Source: Scleropages formosus
Lineage: Eukaryota > Chordata > Actinopteri > Osteoglossiformes > Osteoglossidae
Assembly (NCBI RefSeq): GCF_900964775.1
Contig: NC_041818.1
Coordinates: forward strand, 13,723,332 to 13,787,331
Direction: 5' to 3'
DNA: 64,000 nucleotides
Below the pieces are notes generated by a model that was not told the origin of the DNA, searched no databases, and worked only from the letters and a program-made list of their open reading frames with translations. Below, one piece after another: positions 58,550-64,000 of this stretch (position 1 is its first letter; every line of letters begins with the position of its first letter). The position numbers were made by a program, and so were the translations under genes.

Positions 58550-61500
58550 TTTATTAAATGCAATTATCCATGCATGTCACATTTTGTACCTCTTTATGAC
58601 AAAAACAGAAGAGGAAAAATTTGTTAAGACAAATAAATCGAGATATGTTACAGCACAAATCCAGTAAGTGAAGACGCTAAGTCCAGTGCATTTGGGAACA
58701 CCTGCCCTTGGTTCCCCCCTGAGTACAGTACACTATGACCTAAACAGGCTCACATTCAACTTGTGTCTTCAAGTCTGATGGGCCCCACATCACACAGCTG
58801 AGCGGGGTTCCCTAAATGGCATCTTCACCTTGTGCCCGAATCACTGCAAACTGTTTCTAGAAGCTTCTCTCCCTAGGTGAGTCAGCAAATTACCATATGG
58901 CCTACAATGGGATGGTGATTCGAACCCTGTTTATGCCACACATGCCACCTGCGGTGAGGTGGCCCAAGGAACACGGACCGACTGGTAAGACGCCTGAGGA
59001 ACACACCCCACTGCTCACAGTGGCACCACATCATCTAGGAGCCCATAGGGCTGCAGGTTGAACAAGGTGAAACGTATAAAATGTGGTATCTCACACATCA
59101 GAGCACTCGGCCTTCTGTAGAGTGAAAGGTCCTAAAAGACTGTCAAATCGCACGTCAGTAAAGGCTTCCGCACTTTCACAACCCATCCCCCCACATTCAG
59201 AATGGACAACGCTCCAACGCTGTTGAGTCCACTAGTCACAGCTACCACTGGAACAGCACAATGAATCTGGAGACGTTCCACCCAAAGTGCTAAATGGCCG
59301 TACACACAAATATACCATGGTGAGTTGCTATTTGTTCCTGCCTATGAACAAAGACACTGTGGTCTTCAATGGAACGTTAAACTAACATCAGGAATTACAT
59401 TTGCACGTGTGAATGCTCACAGCAGAGTGAAAAAACCACGACATCATACAAAACATTTCTTATATTTCACAAATACGCTCAGAGAAACAGCTTGTAATAG
59501 GTCCCGTTCTGACCAAACGCGGCATAACATGCTGCATCTTGACATCATTTGGTTATGTCAATGGTGAGTTTATGATATTAGAGTCAGCTACTACGATTAG
59601 TCATTTTTGTCCGTCCAGACCTTAAAACCATTGTCAACGCTCAATCAAACCTGGGTCAATGAACATACTTAGTCTGATATGAAATCTGACTGACTTCAGT
59701 CATATTACAGTATATTAGATGAACCTGTGACACAGCAGACATTATAAACCCGTCTTTCTCAGCACCTCTACTGATGTAGAGTTCACCCAGTAAAACTATC
59801 TGCTTTTACAAATAAGAAAGAAAAAACACACTATTATCGAAAAACAAACAAGAATACGTGAATTCCTCAAAGTGATGGCAAATAAAATACTGTATTCGTG
59901 GTGGTCTTGCAGAGTACCTTAAGCATTGCGTGTTGGGGAAGTGGTCACTGTAATATGGCTTTCTATCCAAAGTATGGCTTCTGTTTTTAATTGAAATTTT
60001 ATGGTGGAATGGACTTCTAATGAACTCACCACCGTGACTCAGTCTCCATTCCGAGTCACCCAAATTCACAAACGTTTCATCAACAGTTATTTGTTTTTAA
60101 CCAAACAACATGCAAGTTTATACTATGAAACAATAAAAGCCCTCTTCTGTATTTTTCATTTGCTGCAAACAATAGCAACATATTAGGTCCCTCAGTATTG
60201 TTTCTACATGTTGTCCTTTGCTGAAAGTGAAATGAATGCTTCGATCAGCCTGCAGGGTGAACTTCGTAGCGCTCAGTTCCTTTTCGCACAAAGTGCAAGG
60301 GCACTGAGGCGACAAATGCTTATGTTGTGTCTCTGGCTGCACTTCCCCTTGCGAGCGTTTGTAAAGAGGAACCGAGACAGACAGAAGGAGGGGAGACGTC
60401 AGAGAGCAGAAAGACAAAGAGGGAGATCAAGAATGGGGAAGAAAAGGGGAGTGGGTAGGTGAGAACGAGGAAGAATGCATAAAACATTGAAAAGGAGAGA
60501 GGGGCCCTGTACAGATGGAAATAATTAAGGATGACAGTAGGACAGGAAGACAGTGTCAGCGCTTCTCTGGTTGTGTGTGACCTACTGGCACAATTTTAAC
60601 CGCACAAGTCACAGCATTTGCAGCACGGCAGGAACCTTCCAAGGAAGAGCTTGCAGTGCCGGCATGACAGCACCACCTCCACCACATTGGCCCGTGGGCT
60701 ATGGTGCACCTCGGCGACATCCGTCATTCGCGCCAACGATGACAACGTGTTCTCATACTAAAGCACCGGATAATAAGATGATGTCGTCAGCGTGCTGCCC
60801 TCAAGCGAGGGGAAGGATGGAGATCTCAGGGCCTGGAGCTGTTAGAACATACTGAGGAGGCCCTGCTCTGATGGAACACATTGTTTAATAAAGGACCAAG
60901 AGACACCTGCTCAACGTACGTTTCTGCAGTCATGTGGCGGCACAGAATACGTCATGAAAGCTTGACAAATGCCACGCAACAACAAACTGGGAGTTCTAGT
61001 GGAAGGAACCACAGCAAGAATAGAAAGAATGAGCTTAGGCTTAAAAGACTGGAATATATAGCTTATAGGGGTGGGAGCAGGGAGGGAAGGCATTTAAGAG
61101 TTTGGGGATGATAGGTTTGTACATTTCATTTGAGACAGGATAAGAAAATATCACATTTCGAAGCTAAAAGTCAACGTGTGGACAGATATGCATTCATACC
61201 ACTCAAAGGTGGTTTTTAACACCGCTACGTTAAAATCAATATAGCATCAGAATAACATCATCAACTTATAGATCCCGAACATTGTACAACAGTTTTGCTC
61301 ATTCCCGCTATATGATATGCTGCTCCCCAGTCTGAGGGTCTGTAAAAGGATGTTTCTGATGAGGCAGTGTCGGTTTGTTGTGTCTAGAAGTGAGACAGTA
61401 TGTATGCGCGTTTGCGTCCCGTGTTTCAGCATTATTGTGCTTTCACACATTTACACCTGTTTGTGTTTTGCACTGGAGGATGATTCGTTTGTCCAGTTTA

Positions 61501-62232
61501 CCGTGCAAGACCGGTTCACTGCAGGGTCCAGCGTAACACATCACAGCAATCCAGTGTAAGCGCCCACTTCAGTGTAAGATACCGATACAGTGTAGCATCC
61601 GGTTCAGAATATTAGATCAATCAAAGGGCTTCCATAAAAAAAAAAATCCAAACTCTGAGGCCCTTCCTAAAACTACCCCCCCAAAGACAGAATTTTTACA
61701 ACAAAGCTTGGTGATATTAAAGTACAGTACTCAAAGCAGACAAAATCGGCGTGGCTGTAAAAACTGACCAAGTGATCAGAAAGTGTTCACCGAAACATGT
61801 ATGTCTGATACGCTGACATTTGATCATGAAACATTACAGTGAAAAATATGCTCTCTTGCACAAAGCACTGCTTTACCTTGATTTGAAAAATGAACAATAC
61901 AATCAAAATGTATGAAATGCACAGAACTGTTAGAACTGTCCTTGGATGATCCCTGCAGCAGAGTTATGGACCTGACTAAGATGCGTACGAAGAGACATTC
62001 TACCTCTTGTCCATGCAGAGACCTTAAATATGCTCACGACTTCCATGGACAACAAGGGTCCTGAATTACACAGGGGTTTAAAGTGCTATCTAGTTTTATC
62101 TTTAAGGTAGTTTCCAGAACGCTTGCATATTCATGTCCCCTCCATGTGCCTGTCTGTTTTGACACAGAAATGGAAACAGGCGTATCGTGATCTTCTGAGG
62201 GAAGATAAGCCAGAGGAGACGGAAGTGGTCGA
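58550..62232 (-). other. Presumed long 3' UTR of the PAQR9-like gene
   Basis: Downstream (minus sense) of the PAQR9-like stop codon there are 3.7 kb without coding exon or clear repeat. A minus-strand AATAAA lies at 58550-58555 (plus strand 'tttatt'). Repeat-poor, non-coding sequence ending in a good poly(A) signal fits a long 3' UTR. Nearer candidate signals have not been excluded. Confidence 0.35.
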
Positions 62233-63375
62233 TCAGTGAGATTTGCAGTGTTCTGCCTGGGTGCTCCTGCTCCGACAGGCACCCCAGGCGAACCAGGAGA
62301 TTATGGCGCCAATGCAGCCCTGTAAGGCAAACATCACGCCGTAGGTGGAGCACAGGGTGGGACCAGGGAGCAAAGGCTGCATCAAGGGTGAAGCCAGGGG
62401 CAGAGCCAAGGCCCGTATTTCAGCTTTGATCATGTGCAGCTCATCCAGGATGGAGAGGAAGGTGAAGCAGTGGAACCACTGGTGGCTGTGGCCCCAGATG
62501 TCAAACTTCCCTGGAGAGAGTCGCTCTGGGAACTTGCTGATGTTGAAGAGTGCCGACACCAACAGCCAGAAGCAGTGCCGGTAGAAAAACGGAGCCAGGG
62601 TTGCAGAGGAGCGGGACAAGGACACGGCAGAGTGCTGGGATGGTCGGAGAAGACGATAAAAGACAGGGGTGGAAGCCACAATAAAAGGTAGCAGGAAAAC
62701 CATGGTGCGGATCACATATCGGTACCTTCTCCAACGTTGGCGGGTGCAGCAGCAGGCCAGCGTGCACAGGAGAGCCACCACACAGGCACTGGGGATGTAG
62801 AAGTTCTCAAAGAATACGTGAAACTCCGGGAGGGTAGAGGATGACGATTGTGAGGAAGGCGGTGGAAGAGAGGGACCTTCCAGGACTTGTGGCCTCTCCT
62901 GGGTGGTGTTGCGGAGCCCAGTGCCAGGCAGCCCTGCTTGCGGGTGGATGTAGTAGAAGTAAGCCAGGGATGAGCCCACAGTATAGGCACTGATGGTGCC
63001 ATAGTCCACAAAGAAGCAGATCTCCCTGATGAGCAGTGACATGGAGTTGAGCAGGTGGGCCATGCTGCTGGCCATCAGCAGGCAGAACACACCAATGAAG
63101 TAGTTCCAGAAGGGGTAGAAGAAGGGGTCGCTGAGGGCTGGCTGGTCCTCCCACCAGAACAGCTCCAGGAAGTGGAAGGCGAAGACGAACACTGCCAGGA
63201 AGTGGGTCCAGAAGTTGCCTGTCTCATTGGTGGGCCTGAAGGCAGATGCCAGGCACTCTCGCAAGCTGTAGTCGGGGAAGCGGTACCCTGAGAGGATGAA
63301 GCTCTCAGTGACCCGCTGCGGGACGTCGGTGTGCCTCAGCAGGGGCTGGGAGGGACGGCTGCATCTCAGCAACAT
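62233..63375 (-). CDS. paqr9: PAQR9-like membrane progestin receptor (mPR epsilon type)
   Basis: A single 380-codon open frame with no intron, as in human PAQR9 (377 aa). Progestin and adipoQ receptors are seven-pass membrane proteins with a buried zinc site; mPR members respond to progestins. PAQR motifs: SFILSGYR (25-32), ECLASAFRPTNETGNFWTHF (40-59), SSMAHLLNSMS (103-113) with the SxxxH-type His106, FFVDYGTIS with Asp124, and FDIWGHSHQWFHCFTFLSIL (291-310) with His298 and His302. The four presumed zinc ligands are present. Hydrophobic segments near 58-72, 88-107, 120-143, 192-210, 222-240, 265-280 and 345-365 fit seven passes. RECLAS, PTNETxNFWTHF and NISKFPERLSPGKFDI favour PAQR9 over PAQR5-8. 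A Ser/Pro-rich loop (165-183) is specific to this copy. The ATG at 63375 precedes the conserved LSGYR by a normal distance. Confidence 0.87.
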   Translation of the reverse strand: MLLRCSRPSQPLLRHTDVPQRVTESFILSGYRFPDYSLRECLASAFRPTNETGNFWTHFLAVFVFAFHFLELFWWEDQPALSDPFFYPFWNYFIGVFCLLMASSMAHLLNSMSLLIREICFFVDYGTISAYTVGSSLAYFYYIHPQAGLPGTGLRNTTQERPQVLEGPSLPPPSSQSSSSTLPEFHVFFENFYIPSACVVALLCTLACCCTRQRWRRYRYVIRTMVFLLPFIVASTPVFYRLLRPSQHSAVSLSRSSATLAPFFYRHCFWLLVSALFNISKFPERLSPGKFDIWGHSHQWFHCFTFLSILDELHMIKAEIRALALPLASPLMQPLLPGPTLCSTYGVMFALQGCIGAIISWFAWGACRSRSTQAEHCKSH

Positions 63376-64000
63376 GACAGAGCGCGAGTCACCGGGCGGA
63401 CTAACGGCTTAATCGACTTGACTGGGTGGCTCTTCTGGTGCCAGGTCCCGCTCAGTTTTAACACTTCTCACAGGACTTACTTCAGCTTCCAGTCTCCGTA
63501 CATGTACTGCTTCATTCACTTCTTCCAAGAGCCCGTTGCTCACCTTAAGGCACTCTTGGACCTTTACTCTCACTTTATGACCCTGATCATGAACAAATAC
63601 AAATTGTTCATCAACAGATACCAGCTCCTGGTCCGTCAGAAGGTTATTTTCTTCTCAAATCCATTGAGAGGTTTATTTAGCACTAATCTAATTCTAAAAT
63701 TCCGCAGCAGAGCAATCCACTATTGTGAGTGAACCTTTGTTCATAAAGGGATTTTTGTTTCCGTTTTTTTAATTCACAGCAAAGCTCCAGTGGTGAAATA
63801 TTTGGGCTGAATTAATAACTTTGGTTTTGGGCTGAACGCGTTTAAAAATCCCTGATTAAAAACGGCACCGGCCATTATCATCATGCCCTGCGCCGCGGCT
63901 GCTAAGGCTGCTTTTTAATATTACACTTACAGTACTTCGACCCCCTCAGGTCCAATAGGTTAACAACAATCTACAAACACACTAGACTAGTTAATATTTT
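63376..64000. other. Region upstream of the PAQR9-like gene
   Basis: Should hold the promoter of the minus-strand PAQR9-like gene. A CpG-bearing patch near 63836-63915 ('tgcgccgcggctgctaaggc') is the only promoter-like segment. The plus-strand open stretch overlapping the gene start (to 63732) has no recognisable content. Confidence 0.4.

Noticed and set aside
62434-63291. Plus-strand and alternative-frame open stretches opposite the PAQR9-like gene
   Set aside because: Shadows of a real GC-rich coding exon.
63331-63732. 133-codon plus-strand open stretch starting inside the PAQR9-like gene
   Set aside because: Its first part is antisense to the gene and the rest is low-information; no family resemblance or splice support.
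1-64000. CRISPR arrays, operons, bacterial-type promoters, or a novel multi-gene system
   Set aside because: All genes are vertebrate, intron-bearing and functionally unrelated; the repeats are SINE, LINE or microsatellite, with no regularly spaced array apart from the coding minisatellite in PCOLCE.

Overview
The window is vertebrate nuclear DNA, almost certainly from a teleost fish. Genes are split by GT-AG introns, CpG-rich promoter stretches alternate with AT-rich spacers, and fish-type tRNA-derived SINEs and 5'-truncated RTE-type LINE copies are scattered throughout. No database could be consulted; gene names come from reading the spliced translations against remembered vertebrate proteins.

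Layout, left to right. 1.3-3.5 kb: TMEM107 (+), a ciliary transition-zone membrane protein, with two alternative copies of its fourth coding exon. 4.4-5.9 kb: an antisense RTE-type LINE with an 11-bp target duplication, lying in an older repeat. 6.6-10.8 kb: AURKB (+), the chromosomal passenger complex kinase, behind a CCAAT/CHR promoter. 11.36-11.88 kb: a second LINE fragment. 13.23-13.31 kb: a complete tRNA-Leu(AAG). 14.0-18.5 kb: a VAMP2-type synaptobrevin (+) whose start codon is split by intron 1 and whose SNARE motif is unusually divergent. 20.4-29.4 kb: a non-coding stretch rich in CACGTG E-boxes with one CRE, probably the PER1 promoter region. 32.0-42.7 kb: PER1 (+), 19 coding exons, 1391 aa. 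42.7-48.2 kb: 3' UTR and a SINE-rich spacer. 48.3-55.6 kb: PCOLCE (+), signal peptide, two CUB domains and an NTR domain, with a very long Lys-Pro octapeptide-repeat linker. 58.5-63.4 kb: a PAQR9-like membrane progestin receptor (-), one coding exon, apparently with a 3' UTR of several kb.

TMEM107, AURKB, VAMP2 and PER1 are also neighbours in one orientation on human 17p13.1, so the left two thirds is an old conserved block (TMEM107 and AURKB appear swapped, and BORCS6 is not seen). PCOLCE and the PAQR9-like gene lie elsewhere in human, so a synteny boundary falls near 43-48 kb. The genes do not form one pathway; each has its own promoter.

No new multi-gene system is evident. The points most worth checking are the TMEM107 mutually exclusive exons, the divergent VAMP2, the PCOLCE Lys-Pro repeat linker and the E-box/CRE-rich region upstream of PER1. 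Exon limits were read by eye from splice sites, frame continuity and homology; untranslated exons and promoters are inferred.
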